64,000 nucleotides of DNA from Gordonibacter faecis (GCF_030077735.1 NZ_JASJEU010000024.1:1-64000), one strand, 5' to 3'; shown: positions 8,542 through 19,102, numbered from the stretch's first letter. Numbers and translations are program-made. The notes: a model not told the origin generated them from the sequence alone.

Positions 8542-10809
8542 CTACGCATCACCCTGCACGGCCCGCTCTACCGCTTCGTCAACAACGGCCGAGGTCACCG
8601 CCGCGGGGCCCTCACCCGCTGGCGGACAGACAGCCTCAGCAGCCGCGTCCGTCTCGCCGCCCACGACGCGTTCGTCGGTGCGTTCCTTATTATACTGCTG
8701 AAGGACGCAATACAGTTCTTCAGCTACTTCTTCAGGCACGACGCGCGCGGCTTTGATCTCGTCGAGCGTGGCCGCCTTCAGGTTCCTGAACGATTTGAAG
8801 TGCTTGAGCAGCGCTTTTTTGCGCACCGGGCCCATGCCAACCACGTCGTCTAAGATGGAAGCCGTCATGCCCTTGCCGCGCAGTTCACGGTGATACGTGA
8901 TGGCGAAGCGGTGCGCCTCGTCGCGCACCTGTTTCACCAGATAGAGCGAGGCCGAGCCGCTAGGCAGCACCACGGGGCCCGTATCCTGCCAGGGCACGAA
9001 CAATTCCTCGTCGCGCTTGGCCAGGCCGCACATCGCAATGTCGTCGATACCCATTTCGTCGAACATGGCAAGCGCCGCGGAGAGCTGAGGCTTGCCGCCG
9101 TCAAGGATGATAAGGTCAGGCTTTGAGCCGAAGCGTTCGTCGGCCATACGCTCGGGCGCGTAGCGGCGGCTCATGACCTCTTGCATGGACAGGAAGTCGT
9201 TCGCTTCGTCGAGCGGCGTTTTTATCTTGAAGCGACGGTACTGGTTTTTGTCCGGCTTGCCGTTCGTGAACACCACCATGGAGGCCACCGTGTAGGAGCC
9301 GTGGATGGTGGAGATGTCGAAGCACTCGATGCGCATGGGTGGCGCGTCGAGTGCGAGCGCGCTTTCTAGCTGGAGCAACGCGTTGTTGATGCGCTTGTCG
9401 TCGTAGTTCGTGCGCACCTTGTAGCGCATGAGCGTGTGCTTCGCGTTCGTTTCGGCCATGCCCACCAGTTCCGCCTTCTCGCCTTTTTGCGGGGCGGTGA
9501 AACGCACTTTCGCGCCGTGGGGACTTGCCAGCTTTTCAGTGAGCCACTCTTCCATGGCCTCCTTGTCCTCCGGCTCGTCGCGCAGGATGACCTCGTGCGG
9601 GATGGAGGTGGTGGCGTCGTAGTAGCGCAGGAGGAACATGTGCAAGAGGTCGTCGTCGGGGACGTCTTTGCCGCGGTCGAGCACGAATTCGTTCGAGTTG
9701 ATGATGCGGCCTTCACGCACCATGAACACGTGCACGCCCGCCACCGTTTCCTCGCGGAAGAGGCCCACGACGTCGGCGTCGAGGTTGCGCGTGGACACGG
9801 CGTGCTGCTTGTCGGTGAGGCTGTTGATGGTGTCGATGCGCGCCTTGATGCGCGCGGCGCGTTCGAAGTCCAGCTCAGCGGCGGCATCCTGCATCTCGGT
9901 GGTAAGTTCCTCGATGAATTCGCGGTGCTGGCCGGAGAGGAAACGCTCGATGCGACGCACGTTGAGATCGTACTCTTCCGGCGTGATGCCGCCGCAGCAC
10001 GCGCCGGGGCCGAGGCCTACATGCGCGTCGAAGCACGGGCGCGCGTCGCGGTCGAGCAGCGCAAGCGGGTCTTTGTCAAGACGGCGCTTCAGCTGCCGCC
10101 AATCGGCACACGACGTGGCGCAGAGCGGCACGACGCGCCGAGCAATGTCCACCATATCGCGCGCGGCACGGCTGTCGGTGTAGGGGCCGAAGTACTTGGT
10201 GTCGGCGCGGTGCTTCTCGCGCGTGTACTTGATGGCGGGAAACACGTCGCCTTTCGTGAGCGCGATGAACGGGTAGGACTTGTCATCCTTGAAGTCGGCG
10301 TTGAAGAACGGGGCGTGCTGGTTGATGAGGTTCTTTTCGAGCACGAGCGACTCGTGCTCGTTTTCTACGACGATGTAGTCGAAGCTGTCAATTTGATCCA
10401 CCAGCAGGGGGATCTTCGCGCGTTCGTCCTGGAAGTTCACGTACTGACGCATACGGGCGCGCAGCTGTTTTGCCTTGCCCACGTAGATGACCTGGCCAGA
10501 CTTGTCCTTCCAGAGGTACACACCGGGCAGCGTGGGAACGGCGTTCAGTTCCTGCTTGATGCGTTCCAACTTAGCGCGTTGGCTTTCGGCAGGAGCCGCT
10601 TCCGCGTTGTAGGAGCGCACGGCATCTTCCAGCGCCGGGCGGCGGCGTCCCTCGCGCTCCAAGCGTGCGGCGGCATCAGCAGCGTCGGCGGTGTTGGCCG
10701 CGTCAGCTTCTCCAGGCTCTGCGACCTCTTCCTCGTCCCAGCGCTCAACACCGCCCGCGTCACCGTCGGAGAAAGAATCATCATTGGTATGTTCAAAAAG
10801 TTCGTCCAT
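8542..10809 (-). CDS. uvrC: Excinuclease ABC subunit C
   Basis: Makes both incisions around a DNA lesion in nucleotide excision repair with UvrA and UvrB. An acidic, low-complexity stretch of about 90 residues comes first, which is unusual. The GIY-YIG domain follows (LPGVYLWKDKSGQVIYVGKA near residue 98). Then come the UVR motif (AAAELDFERAARIKARID near residue 310), the RNase H-like nuclease (RIECFDISTIHGSYTVASMV near residue 500) and the helix-hairpin-helix DNA binder (VVGMGPVRKKALLKHF near residue 665). The C-terminus has an extra acidic tail of about 50 residues. At 755 residues it is longer than the usual 600-660 because of these ends. The ATG at 10809 has no ribosome site; an extended -10 lies six bases upstream, which fits a leaderless mRNA. 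Confidence 0.95.
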   Translation of the reverse strand: MDELFEHTNDDSFSDGDAGGVERWDEEEVAEPGEADAANTADAADAAARLEREGRRRPALEDAVRSYNAEAAPAESQRAKLERIKQELNAVPTLPGVYLWKDKSGQVIYVGKAKQLRARMRQYVNFQDERAKIPLLVDQIDSFDYIVVENEHESLVLEKNLINQHAPFFNADFKDDKSYPFIALTKGDVFPAIKYTREKHRADTKYFGPYTDSRAARDMVDIARRVVPLCATSCADWRQLKRRLDKDPLALLDRDARPCFDAHVGLGPGACCGGITPEEYDLNVRRIERFLSGQHREFIEELTTEMQDAAAELDFERAARIKARIDTINSLTDKQHAVSTRNLDADVVGLFREETVAGVHVFMVREGRIINSNEFVLDRGKDVPDDDLLHMFLLRYYDATTSIPHEVILRDEPEDKEAMEEWLTEKLASPHGAKVRFTAPQKGEKAELVGMAETNAKHTLMRYKVRTNYDDKRINNALLQLESALALDAPPMRIECFDISTIHGSYTVASMVVFTNGKPDKNQYRRFKIKTPLDEANDFLSMQEVMSRRYAPERMADERFGSKPDLIILDGGKPQLSAALAMFDEMGIDDIAMCGLAKRDEELFVPWQDTGPVVLPSGSASLYLVKQVRDEAHRFAITYHRELRGKGMTASILDDVVGMGPVRKKALLKHFKSFRNLKAATLDEIKAARVVPEEVAEELYCVLQQYNKERTDERVVGGETDAAAEAVCPPAGEGPAAVTSAVVDEAVERAVQGDA

Positions 10810-10815
10810 AGGCGC

Positions 10816-10824
10816 AGTATAGCA
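10816..10824 (-). promoter_or_regulatory. Extended -10 of leaderless uvrC promoter
   Basis: Minus-strand TGCTATACT (-10 hexamer at 10816-10821 with TGC in front) stands six bases before the uvrC ATG, so transcription should begin at or next to the A of the ATG. No purine-rich ribosome site is present. Confidence 0.6.
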
Positions 10825-10895
10825 AACCGCACAAGCGTTCCCGTAACGTCAAACCCCCTCCACGCGGTCACCAGAACCGCTGGCTGGAACGAGGA

Positions 10896-11816
10896 TTAAC
10901 GGCGGTTTAGCGCGTGCGAAGGGTCGACGTTGCGGAGGAGGGTTGGGTTGTCGTAGAGGGGGTGGACTATGAGGTCGCGGGAGCGCAGTTCGTGATGGGT
11001 GCCGGTCAGGAGGTTTTCGAAGAAGCGGTGGAGGAAGCTGGGGTCGGGCATGACGCCGGCTTTTGCGTTGCGGTAGTTTGCGCGTACGAGCGCGTCGCGG
11101 AAGTAGCGCGCGTGCTGCTCGAAGGGTTCGTTGTCTATGTCGAAGCCGAGAAAGCGCAGGTAGAGCACTGCAAACACGGCCACGGTACGCGTGTTTCCCT
11201 CCACAAAGGGGTGCACCTGCCACAGCCGTGAGACAAAGCGCGCGAAGTGAGCAAGCTGCTCGCCCTCGAACGTGATGTCATACACGTAAGCCGCTTCCTC
11301 ATCAAAGGCAAATTCGAGCGAGTGCGCGACGAGGGACGGATCAGCGTACACCACGCTGTCCCCGTTGAGGATGAATTCGCGCTTTTGAAGCGCCTCCGTT
11401 TTGAACTCACCGGGGTGGTAGAGTTCCGAATCGAGGTCTTGAAACAGCGAACGGTGCACTTCGGGAAGCATCTCAGGCATGAGCGAGAACGCGCCACGCG
11501 AAAGCAGTTCAACAATGCGCTGACTTACCAGGTCAGCTTCACGGGTGTCGGCCTCACAGGTACCTGCCTCCCCCTCGTCAGGAAACTCGGAGGATTTACG
11601 CTGTTCGTAATACGCCCGGATGAGACTGCCTGTTTCCGCAAGGTCGCGCTTCCCCGCAACGTGCGCGTCTGCCAGTGTGCGCAGGTAGCCAGACGGCTCG
11701 AGCCCATCCACCTGCTGCAAGCCCATCGCCACATTCCAGTATCCTCGGCGCACCGAGGCATCGCCCGTCTCATGCACCGGCTCATAAGGAAAATCCTGCG
11801 GACAATCGGCCGTCAT
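10896..11816 (-). CDS. Fic/DOC-family protein (putative AMP transferase)
   Basis: Fic proteins usually move AMP or another nucleotide part onto a target hydroxyl. The core motif HPFVEGNTRTVAVFAVLYLR lies near residue 205 and fits HPFx(D/E)GN(G/K)R, with Thr where Gly is commonest. The catalytic His and the GN-R anion-binding residues are present. The helical N-terminal half includes RRGYWNVAMGLQQVDGLEPS. I choose the ATG at 11816, six bases after GGAAGGG, giving 306 residues; a longer frame to 11912 lacks such a site. No separate antitoxin gene is adjacent, and I could not place an inhibitory helix motif with confidence. It stands alone between uvrC and the first giant surface-protein gene. 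Confidence 0.85.
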   Translation of the reverse strand: MTADCPQDFPYEPVHETGDASVRRGYWNVAMGLQQVDGLEPSGYLRTLADAHVAGKRDLAETGSLIRAYYEQRKSSEFPDEGEAGTCEADTREADLVSQRIVELLSRGAFSLMPEMLPEVHRSLFQDLDSELYHPGEFKTEALQKREFILNGDSVVYADPSLVAHSLEFAFDEEAAYVYDITFEGEQLAHFARFVSRLWQVHPFVEGNTRTVAVFAVLYLRFLGFDIDNEPFEQHARYFRDALVRANYRNAKAGVMPDPSFLHRFFENLLTGTHHELRSRDLIVHPLYDNPTLLRNVDPSHALNRR

Positions 11817-11922
11817 ACACAACCCTTCCGAAACAACATTGCCGCCAGTATAACAAACCCCAAGCCACCCAAACAAATGTTTCACATGAAACACCGGAAG
11901 CACGCCTGCCAAGCGGCAACAA

Positions 11923-11951
11923 CAAAAGAGAGGCCACGCTTGAGCGACCTC
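11923..11951 (-). terminator. Terminator after giant LRR gene 1
   Basis: On the minus strand GAGGTCGCTCAAGCGTGG is followed by CCTC and then TCTTTTGTTG: an interrupted GC-rich stem with a T-rich tail, about 48 bp after the stop at 11999. Confidence 0.5.
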
Positions 11952-11998
11952 CCTCCTACATGCGAAACAACGCAGACACTTACCTATTTATAGTAGGG

Positions 11999-14900
11999 TT
12001 ACCCAGCTACCTCAATTGTCCAGGTGAGTTTCGTGAGCGATGTGATGTCCTCGCCTGGTTGATAATCCAACTGCGCGCCATTCAGGTTCAGTCCGATGGA
12101 GCCATCCAACACACTCGGCTTCCCTGACGAGGCAGCGGCTAAGGTGACGATATACTCATCACTGCCGTTTTCTATCGGAAGGGTCATCGTTTTATTCCCT
12201 AACTTAATATCAAGGCTCACCTTCGCGGAATCGCCCTCCACGGGGAACAGCACCGCAGCCCCATTGGCCTTCTGGCTTGAGACTTGCGAAACACGCAGCT
12301 TCTGCGGCGTGTTCGAAACTATATCAAACTCACCGGGCGTCACCTTACCGGACGAATCAACCTCCACCTTTGCCGAAAGCGGTACGTCCAAATCTACCTG
12401 CAAGGTAAACACGCCATACAGAGTGGTTGGCTGCTCAATAATACCCGTTTCAAAATTAAACATTTCCTGAAACGTCTCGTCGGTATACCAACCGCCGAAG
12501 GAATAGCCGAACTTATCGGGCACGCCAGGATCTATCACCTTCTTCTCACTCGTGGAGAGCAAACTGGCATAGTCGGTCCATCCTTGCTCGCCCGCAAGCT
12601 TGGTCTTAAGCGAAACGATATTTACACCTTCAGGCAAATCGGCAGGATCCGTCACCAGCGTACGGTATTGCGAATCCCAATATGTTTGATCGAGAATATG
12701 CGACGGATCCCCCGCATAATATGTGGTCACGCTATAAGAAAGTGGCTGATTTGTTACCGGGTCGGAGCATACGAAGGCGCTATCAAGACCAGCTTTCGCT
12801 TCGTCGGAAATCGCCGTCAGATCAATGCTGGCTGGAAGAACCATCAGTTCATTGCACTGCGTGAACATATCCACAATATTCGTCAGGCTCGATGGGATCG
12901 TAAATCCATTGGGGAGGTACTTTAGGCTGTTGCAGCAATAGAAAGCAGCTTGTGCGTTCAGGCAGTTTGGCGGAATTCTAAACCCAACGGGCAATGCTTC
13001 CAGCGAGCGGCACTCGTAAAACATCGACGCTATGTCCATAACGTTTGGAGGAATATTGAAACCCGCCGGCAGCGACTTGAAGTTCGGACACACATGCAAC
13101 AACCCTGAGACATCCGTCACACTATCAGGCAGGGTAAAGCCCGCTGGAAGTGTTGTGAGACTCGCCATATTGTCAAACATATAAGAAACGCATTCGACAC
13201 CATCCATTACCTTGAGCTGCGACGGCAAGGCTGCGATTGATTCACAGTGCGAAAACATTTTCAACGCCGTCTTCGCTGTGCCAGGAATCACAAGATTGGT
13301 GGGAAGATCCGTAAGATTAATACAGTTGGCGAACAGGCTTTCCACGCTGTTCACGCCCTCAGGAATGAACATCCCCGTTGCATCAACAAGCGAACTCATA
13401 CCGGCGAACCAAAACGCCATGCTGGTGGCGCGCACCGACGCATCCATCTGAACGCGTTTCACTCTGTCACGCAGCGTGCCCCAGTGCTCCATGGGCAAGA
13501 CGTTCATCACGTCGTTATTCCACGTCCATCCAAAGTCGTCGATCACCGCTCCTTCGGTGCAGTGGATCTTCAGCGTACCATCGTCGGTGAGTTCCCAGGA
13601 GGCATCGTGGTTGCCAGCAGTTCCGGTGGTGGGTAGCAGGCCGGAGGCCTTTTGGTACAACCCATATAACGTTGTATTCGCAGTAATCGGTTGCGAGAAG
13701 TCAAACTTCACATCACCCTTCTCGCTGGTAAACCAACCGAGGAAAACAAACCCTTGGCGTTCGGGCGCAACGGGTTCCGCCATCGCTGCATTGGCAGCAA
13801 CAGGAAGCGTTTTCCATTCCTGGAAAGCGCCAGACTCTTGGGACACCATAAGCGTAACTGCAAACTCTCCCGAAAGAGACGTAACAAGTTCGCGAGACTG
13901 GCTGCTCCAGAACGCTGCATCCATCATGTCGCTTGGATTACCCGCATAATAGGTTTTCACAGGAGAACTTGGTTTAGCCTGGTCGTAGAACGAGAACATA
14001 GTGTTAGCCTTTTGAAGCGCTTCAGCACTCAACGAATTAAGCTTCATGCTTGCCGGCAGCGACCGCAACCTACCGCAATCAAAGAACATGTTCGTTACCT
14101 TCTTCAGAGAAGCAGGTATGCAGAAACCGGTCGGAAGCGCATCCAGTGCGTGACACGAAAAGAAGAGGAACGAGAGATTTTCCACCTTGGTGCATGTCGT
14201 CAGGTTGAAGCTGGTCGGAACCGCCTTCAGCGAGCCACATTCCGCAAACATACCTTCGCCGTTAATAAGATCACGCGGCGCGCTGAAGCCTTCAGGTATG
14301 GAAGTCAATCCCGTCCGAGCAAAGACGTACGCTGCACTATTCACGCCATCAGGAAGCGAAAATCCTGCCGGCAAGCTGCTCAGCTTATTGCAATAGTTGA
14401 AGGCGTGGTCCACCGCAGTCACGGTATCCGGAATGATAAAGGGCTCGGGAAGTTTTTCAAGCAGCGAGCACGAGACAAACAGGTTCCCCAGGCTGGTGAC
14501 CCCGGTCGTAGGCACGAAGAAGCGAGAGGCATCGGTAAGCTGTGGCATGTGCGCAAACCAAAAGTCCATGCTTTCTGCCACGCCAACCGTCGGCGCCATT
14601 GCAATTCGTTTCACATCGCCGCGGTGCGGCCCCCAATACTGAAGATTATACTGGGCGTCAGGCGCTCCATTCTCCCACGTCCATCCGAAGTTAGCTATAA
14701 CCCCATCGCCACATATCGAGAGCGTTCCGTCGACCGCAATGTGCCACCACGCCTCACCGGTGTCAGGCTGAACCGGCAACGCACCTTCCACCGTACCGCG
14801 ACCACCATGCGTGAGCCACGTGCCGTAGAGCGTCTTGCTTTCGGTCAGCGGCTTCGAGAAATCAAACGGCTGCGTGCACTCTTCGTCAATACACCAACCA

Positions 14901-17900
14901 CTGAAGATGTAGCCGTCAAGCACAGGGTCATCAGGTTTGACAATTTCTCCAGCTTCATTTGACCAGATCACTGAAAGGGTTTCCCACGGGAATCCCAATG
15001 CTTCATCCGAGGACTGCACCTTAAACGTAACTTGCCAGATACCACCGTCTTCCATACCTGAAGCATCGGTAACCAGCGTACGTTCCTGACCCTCCCAATC
15101 AAAATTCAAAATGTGAGGATTCGTACCCTGGTACAGCGTTTTGAGACGCGCCGTATCTCCTTCCCTCATTGCTTGAAATGGCTCAGCCGAAGACAGAGCA
15201 GCCTCAAAGGGAAAATCAAAATCCTCGCTCAAACTCACAAGACTTTGGCATCCCTTAAACATGTAGTCCATAGCGGTAACACTTTGAGGAACTATAAATC
15301 CCTCAGGAAGCCTTGACAGCGAAGAACATCCCTCAAAGAGCGAAGTGCAATTGGTAGATAGCGGTCCTATAAAATCATTGGGAAGACGCAAAGTAGCTAG
15401 GTTGGAGCAGTTCCTAAAAACGTTCCTCATATTCGTAACTCCAGAAGTGTCGAAGCTACGTAGGTCAATTGATGTAAGACTTGCGCATCCTTCAAACATG
15501 CTGAACATCGACGTCAAAGACGTTGTAACAAAATGCGAGAGATCGACGCTCTGCAAACTTGCACACCCGTTGAACATCTTGTGCGTGAATTGTACCGACG
15601 ACGTATTGAAATTTGATATATTCAGTTCGTGAAGGCTTGAGCAGCCATTGAATAAGCTGCCCATATTTATCACCAGCGGTGTAGTGAAATGCGAAATATC
15701 AAGAGAAACAAGACTTGAGCAATCTTGGAACATCGCATAGATGCTAGTCGTACTATCGGTACTGAAATTCGACACATCGATAGAGGTTAATTTTGAACAG
15801 CCATCAAACGTCCAATACATGTCTTCTACACGCGAGGTGTTTAAGCCAGACACGTCAATGGATTCCAAATTGGAGCATTTGCTAAAGATATAGCCCATGT
15901 ACTGAAGATTCGGTGTGTTAAACGAAGAAAGATCGAGCCTTTTGAGGCTTGAGCATCCAAGGAACATGCCATACATACTGGTTACATTCCTCGTATCAAA
16001 CCCCGACACGTCAATCTCTTTTAAGCTTGAGCAGCCGTTAAACATATTGCTCATGAGCTGGACATTCGACGTATTCAAGCGAGACAAATCAAGTTCGGTC
16101 AGACTTGAACAACCAAGGAACATACTTGCCATAGACGTTGCTCCGGCGGTCGACGTCTCGGGAAGTATCAGCGTTTGCAAGTTGGAGCATCCGTAGAAAA
16201 GACCTCCTATGTTGGCAACAGACGAGATGTCAAGACTCGACAGATCAAGTGAAGTCAAACTTGAGCAGTTGTAGAACATGCCATAAACGCTGCTGGCATT
16301 CGTGCACTTAAAATGAGAAACATCGACCGACTTCAGGCTTGCGCAATCGTAAAACATGTCGAACATGAGGTCTACGTTTGAGACATCGAAGTTAGATACG
16401 TCGATCGATTCAAGGCTAGAACAACCGCGAAAGAGGTTATACATATCTTTTACATTTGAGGTATCGAACGAGGAAACATTAAGATAGGTAAGGCCTGATG
16501 CTCCGTAAAACATCTGGGCAATGTCCTCTGCTTTTGAAGTGTTGAATGTTCTCAGATCGAGTGACTTAAGAGCGGAGCAATCGCGAAACATGTTAAACAT
16601 AATTGTGACATCTGAGGTGTCGAAGCCAGAAACATCCGCTGTTTCCATGTTCACGCAACCCCAAAATAGGCGAGAAGAATCTGGTGCCCCCTTCACACCT
16701 TCCTCAATCCGCAACGATTTAATTAAATCACGCTGGGTGTACCAGGGGATATTTTTTTCAGACTTATCGACACTACCCAGCACGCCATCAGTCCCCAACT
16801 TCGGGGAGATGGTCAGACAGCCTTGTTCGTCAATTACCCACGTACAGTTACCCCATTCGCCTTCTTTCGGATCCGAAGTGTCAGTGGGTTGTCCATCGGT
16901 AGCAAGAGGCATCACATGGCTCAACTGGGCAATACCGGTTTCGGAGTTGGATGAATTGGGCTTTTCTGTTCCAGCGTTTGTATCCGGGAAGTTGTATGTT
17001 TCGGATGCAGCGGAGACTTCTATGGTGCGGGTGGCACGGGCGAGTTCTTTGTTGTTGAGAGTGAGGGTAGCGGTGACTTCGGAGGTTCCGGGGGCTTTGG
17101 CGGTGGCGGTGCCGTCAGGGGCGACCGAGATTGGTTTGGCGGCGTAGGAGAAGGAGAGTTTACAAGCTTCGGGGACCTCGGCGAGGGCGTTTTCAAAGAG
17201 GTTGGCTTGTTGGTCTACCTCGAGGGTGAGGGGTTCTTGGGGGAGAGTGAGGCCGTAGGGGTTGAAGTGGTTGTTGTTCGCGATGAGGCCCAGGTTCCAG
17301 GGATAAGTGTTGTCTGCGTTGTAGGGGCAGTAGAGGGAGAGGTTGGCACAGCCTGCGAGGGTGTCGTCGGCTACTTGTGGTGTGCCGAGGGCGACGATGC
17401 GAGTCAGGGACTCACAGGAGGCGAAGGCGCGGGAGTTGATTGATTGCACGCTGGAGGGGAGCCAGATGTCTGCGAGGCTCGTGGCTTCGAAGGCGCGCTC
17501 GCCTAGTTCGCGGAGGGTGTCGGGGAGTTGGATGCTTGTGAGGTTGGCGCAGCCAGCGAAGGCGGCCCCGCCGATGGAGGTCACGGTGGCAGGGAGGGTT
17601 ACGCTGGTCAGCGTGCCGCGGTTCGCGAAGGCGTTAGCGGCAATGGTGCTCACACGGTACGACACGCCATTGATCTCGGCGGATGCGGGGATTTCGAGGG
17701 TGGCGGCGGGGCCTTCTACACCTTCCCAGGTGACTGAGAGGGTGTAGTCATCAAGCAGCGTAAACACGAAGTCGCTGGCATCTTCGGCCTCAGCTTCTGG
17801 GCGCGTTGTTGCACCGGGCTCCGCAGGCTCGGCGAAGTGTTGGAAGCCGGCCGCTTCCCAGACAGCCTTGCGTACGTCGTAGTCCTCCCCTGCGGGAAGC

Positions 17901-18948
17901 GCGACAACAGCGGTGGCTTTGACATCATCAACAAAGGCAGTCGAGTCGATCTCAAGCACATTCCCGAGTGCGGTGATCGAGGTGAGGTTTTTGCAGCCGG
18001 CAAGCGCGTACTCGCCGATGGTTTCTGTCTCAGTGGGAAGCACGACAGCAGTTCCTACCTTCGGCGGGCAGACAACCAAGGTCTTGAGGTCTTTCGTGAA
18101 AAGCATCCCGTTGAGCGTTTTGAATTCGGCGCTGCCATCCCCGGCAGATAGTGAGGAGCTCAGACACCGGGAAAATGCCTGAGCGGGGACGTATGTTGTT
18201 TGGCCGGGGATGGTGGCAGCGCCCTCCTTGCCCTCGGGAATGAGCAGGAGATGAGAGTAGTCTTTGGTAAAGAGCATGCCGTCAGAAGCCGAGAAGGCCT
18301 CGTTTTTGCTGCTGACAGTAATTGATTTGAGAGAAGAGCAGCCCGCAACTGCGTCGGAGTCTACCTCGCGCAGGGTGGCAGGAAGTGAGATTGAGGTGAG
18401 TTCCGGACACTTCGCGAAAGCTTCTTTCGCGATGGAAGTTACCTCGTAGGTGGTTGACCCGCTGGTTACCGATGCCGGAATCGAAAGGTCACCCTTGGGC
18501 AGTGTCACGGCAGTGCCAACCAGCTTAGCGGTGTTGGCTGTGGTTTCGATTTCGAAGACAAGGCCATCAGCCACAATTGAGGCAATGGATTCGGATGCAC
18601 CTTCAGGCAGCGGAACGGTGCCTGCTACCTGGCCGGACACACCAGTAGAACCCGCGTCCTGCACGGGCGAGTTTTCGTTTTGATTGTCGTTGGAAGAAAG
18701 TTGGTCGAGTGGGACCTGTTGGGAGAACTGCGAAGCATCGCCGCTCACATTCGGAGATTCAGAAGCACCCTCCGCGCTTGTAGCGTCAGAGGATTCGGAG
18801 GCTATAGGCTCAGAAAGCCCCCCCCCCCCCGGAGGTTTTCGGATTCAGCAGTGTCTGCGAATGCAGGCAGAGTACCGGTCGCCAGAGCAAACGTAAGCGT
18901 TACCGCACACGCAGCCCTGCCGAGCCGCAAAGCTCGACGATTATTCAT
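11999..18948 (-). CDS. Giant secreted BspA-like LRR protein 1, phase OFF at G13
   Basis: Probable secreted surface protein; ligand unknown. The ATG at 18948 starts a Sec signal peptide with a twin-Arg-free basic start, a hydrophobic core and an AFA|D cleavage site near residue 31. A G-run follows at residue 40. With 13 G the frame ends at once (RGGGGFLSL-stop). With 14 or 11 G it joins a 2,249-codon body, giving about 2,316 residues. The body holds two BspA-type LRR blocks, an Ig-like (Big_2) domain (SVAPDGTATAKAPGTSEV), about 18 DUF285-type repeats of pattern MFxxCSSLxxLDLSxFxTS (about 15200-16700), and InlB B-type repeats (GYIFSGWCIDEEC). Two WFxxM/LPxGFxIP repeat units and a C-terminal domain shared by all five paralogues complete it. 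There is no LPxTG or membrane anchor. Its last unit and C-terminus closely match those of gene 5. Confidence 0.85.
18818..18830 (-). repeat. G13 phase-variation tract of gene 1
   Basis: Thirteen C on the plus strand (13 G in the coding strand), between CGAAAACCTCC and CTTTCTGAG. The signal-peptide frame (position 0 mod 3) and the body frame (1 mod 3) differ by one base, so 11 or 14 G is ON and 13 G is OFF. Confidence 0.9.
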
Positions 18949-18977
18949 TTCCCTTGTCCCTTTACTCCAAATTCTTT

Positions 18978-19053
18978 GTGCATTTCCCGATGCACGTACC
19001 CCACTCACTGAGGGATATGCTCGGCATAGTAGCACGCGAAATGGGAATGTGAA
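18978..19053 (-). promoter_or_regulatory. Promoter and double-hairpin leader of gene 1
   Basis: -35 TTCACA (19048-19053), a 16-bp spacer, and extended -10 TGCTACTAT (hexamer 19026-19031). The expected RNA start lies just ahead of hairpin A, TATCCC/GGGGTA (18997-19017). Hairpin B, GTGCAT-CGGGAA-ATGCAC (18978-18995), follows. The ribosome site AAAGGGACAAGGGAA precedes the ATG. The same arrangement occurs at all five paralogues. Confidence 0.75.
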
Positions 19054-19102
19054 GAGGGGCCGGAGGCGCCCGTCAAGGGAAGACACAACCCATCAAGAAC
19101 CA

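Noticed and set aside
9436..10899. A 487-codon plus-strand open frame opposite uvrC
   Set aside because: Antisense shadow of uvrC with skewed Val/Glu/His composition and no domain.
15200..16700. CRISPR-like regular repeats
   Set aside because: The regular spacing comes from coding LRR/DUF285 repeats in frame, with no identical direct repeats.
18748..18750. GTG at 18748 (and similar internal starts) as true starts of the giant genes
   Set aside because: They lack a signal peptide and a ribosome site. The upstream signal-peptide start with promoter, leader and ribosome site is conserved in all five genes.
18978..19017. Known riboswitch (cyclic-di-GMP type) in the giant-gene leader
   Set aside because: The two short hairpins do not show the conserved core of that class or of others I can recall; treated as an unknown structure.
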